In this document: one piece after another, positions 62,923-64,000 of the stretch
Layout of the letters: each line of letters starts with the position of its first letter
How positions within the stretch are numbered: the stretch's first letter is position 1
Assembly (NCBI RefSeq): GCF_003334855.1
Contig: NZ_QOWE01000025.1
Coordinates: 62,001-126,000, forward strand
DNA length: 64,000 nucleotides
Reading direction: 5' to 3'
DNA from: Larkinella punicea
GTDB taxonomy: Bacteria > Bacteroidota > Bacteroidia > Cytophagales > Spirosomataceae
The notes under the pieces: model-generated
Told to the model about the DNA's origin: nothing
Database searches by the model: none
What the model saw: only the letters and a program-made list of their open reading frames with translations
Translations under genes and position numbers: made by a program

Positions 62923-62962
62923 GCACATTTGCGTATATTCAAACGCAAATGTGCTTTTTTTT
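62923..62962 (+). terminator. Rho-independent terminator after TPR/Ppx-like gene
   Basis: Perfect 12-bp stem GCACATTTGCGT / ACGCAAATGTGC with an eight-base loop, followed by eight T. The clearest intrinsic terminator in the window. Confidence 0.9.
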
Positions 62963-62987
62963 GAACTGCCAAAACCCAATAAACCCC

Positions 62988-64000
62988 ATGCATTCCAATC
63001 GTCGCGACTTTATCAAGGGATTGTCAGCCGCTTCGGCGCTGGTGGCTACCCAGAGTGTCGCCAAACCCTTCAATATTATCCGGGATCTGAAAAAGGTCAG
63101 CCCCAACGACAAAATCCGCATTGCCACCATCGGCATGGGGATTCAGGGGAACTTCGATACCCAGGCGGCTCTGCGCAACCCGGATGTGGAACTGGTGGCC
63201 GTGGCCGATCTCTACTCCGGGCGTCTCGAACACGCGCGGACGGCTTTCGGGCAACAGGTCTACACGACGCGGGATTACCGCGAGATTCTGGCCCGCAAAG
63301 ACGTGGATGCGGTTCTGGTGGTCACGCCCGATCACTGGCATGACCACATTACGATTGCCGCCCTGAAAGCCGGGAAACATGTGTATTGCGAAAAACCGAT
63401 GGTGCAGCACCTCAACGAAGGCAAAGCCGTAATCGATGCCTGGAAGAAGTCGGGAAAAACCATGCAGGTGGGCAGCCAGCGCATCAGCAGTGCGTCGTTT
63501 AAGGAAGCGAAACGATTGATTGAGGCCGGTGAAATCGGGCAGATCAACTACATCGAATCCAACAGCGACCGCTTCAACGCCATCGGGGCCTGGAACTATT
63601 CCGTGCCGCCCGATGCTTCACCCCAAACCGTCGATTGGGACCGGTTTCTGGGCGATGCGCCGAAGCGTCCGTTCGACCCGATTCGGTTTTTCCGCTGGCG
63701 GAACTTCAAGGATTACGGCACGGGGGTGGCCGGTGACCTGTTCATTCACCTGATTACGGGCGTTCATTACGTGACCAACACGCTGGGGCCGACGCGGGTG
63801 TATTCGTCGGGCAACCTGGCCTACTGGAAGGAAAACCGGGATGTACCGGATATCATGACGAGCATCATGGATTATCCGAAAACCGAACAGCACGAAGCGT
63901 TTCAGATGGTGTTGCGCGTCAACTTTGCCAATGCCGGCAAAATTAGCAACGTAACCCGGATCATCGGCAACGAAGGCACGGTCGAGTTTTCGGAGAACAA
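62988..64000 (+). CDS. Gfo/Idh/MocA family oxidoreductase, exported, truncated by window end
   Basis: 337 codons from ATG 62988 with no stop before the edge. N-terminus SNRRDFIKGLSAASALVATQ is a Tat signal. Rossmann motif IATIGMGIQGNFDTQAAL and CEKPMVQHLNEG (conserved Lys near 137) define the family; VVTPDHWHDHITIAALKAGKH lies between. It resembles secreted members found near glycan and keto-sugar genes in Bacteroidota, more divergent from the first copy at 26313 than a recent duplicate would be. It is preceded by a strong terminator and so starts its own unit. Confidence 0.92.
   Translation, partial: MHSNRRDFIKGLSAASALVATQSVAKPFNIIRDLKKVSPNDKIRIATIGMGIQGNFDTQAALRNPDVELVAVADLYSGRLEHARTAFGQQVYTTRDYREILARKDVDAVLVVTPDHWHDHITIAALKAGKHVYCEKPMVQHLNEGKAVIDAWKKSGKTMQVGSQRISSASFKEAKRLIEAGEIGQINYIESNSDRFNAIGAWNYSVPPDASPQTVDWDRFLGDAPKRPFDPIRFFRWRNFKDYGTGVAGDLFIHLITGVHYVTNTLGPTRVYSSGNLAYWKENRDVPDIMTSIMDYPKTEQHEAFQMVLRVNFANAGKISNVTRIIGNEGTVEFSEN

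Overview
The window looks like chromosome of a Bacteroidota bacterium of the order Cytophagales, most likely a Spirosoma/Larkinella relative. Grounds: moderately high GC (mid-50s % by eye), a CHU_C-type (type IX secretion) C-terminal domain, a CzcA-TolC fusion pump, TonB-linked outer-membrane receptor, LytS/LytTR pair, GH127/GH130/rhamnosidase-like enzymes, weak Shine-Dalgarno signals and many intergenic palindromes. The genus is inference. No rRNA, tRNA, CRISPR array, insertion sequence or prophage was found.

Layout. 1-3.6 kb: a truncated BNR/sortilin-like repeat protein with a tiny overlapping partner, then a Tat-exported NIPSNAP protein. 3.9-4.4 kb: a YopX-like gene. 4.5-11.6 kb: heavy-metal efflux locus (His-rich exported protein, CzcA-TolC fusion, CzcB adaptor, ArsR-rhodanese regulator). 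11.6-15.8 kb: receiver-only response regulator, penicillin-acylase-family hydrolase, MDR oxidoreductase. 16-21.8 kb: a papain-like protease/alpha-beta hydrolase fusion behind an exported VWA protein with a duplicated domain, then Sua5. 21.9-23.6 kb: DGPF (YCII) protein and ECF42-type sigma factor. 23.7-28.6 kb: GMC dehydrogenase, gluconate-2-dehydrogenase subunit 3-like protein, Gfo/Idh/MocA oxidoreductase (possibly a glycoside 3-dehydrogenase route) and a CHU_C protein. 28.6-33.9 kb: PNPOx-like protein, TMTC-like TPR membrane protein, the 38-residue ribosomal protein THX, SRPBCC protein, sterol-desaturase-like hydroxylase, TIGR03643. 33.8-38.3 kb: AT-richer LytTR regulator, LytS kinase and divergent TonB-type receptor. 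38.4-47.4 kb: ABC-F protein with one degraded ATP site, GIN-domain lipoprotein, GH130, ModF-like tandem ATPase, SNF2 helicase. 47.6-52.5 kb: GH127, OmpR-type two-component pair, exported DUF5666-like protein. 52.6-55.8 kb: FAD disulfide reductase-like protein, His-rich lipoprotein, COG0523 GTPase, MerC. 56-64 kb: HAD phosphatase, rhamnosidase-like enzyme, methyltransferase, lipoprotein, rhodanese, a TPR/Ppx-GppA-like exported protein and a truncated Gfo/Idh/MocA oxidoreductase.

How genes work together. Two metal loci stand out. The czc locus pairs an efflux pump with its probable ArsR sensor. The 52.6-55.8 kb locus has two transcription units, each preceded by the same perfect palindrome TGCAAC-N3-GTTGCA, which looks like the operator of a metal-responsive regulator (Zur/Fur type is a guess).

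The strongest unexplained structure is the set of intergenic palindromes. One family (15.9, 38.3, 44.0, 56.0 kb and a reduced copy at 59.6 kb) has long self-complementary arms whose outer sequence differs from locus to locus, yet four of the five copies keep the loop motif TCCGGATG. Other families are AT-rich (22.2, 32.4, 25.5, 26.2 kb), GTCGCGTAGCGAC-based (55.8, 56.8, 59.7 kb) or nested. They merit genome-wide study.
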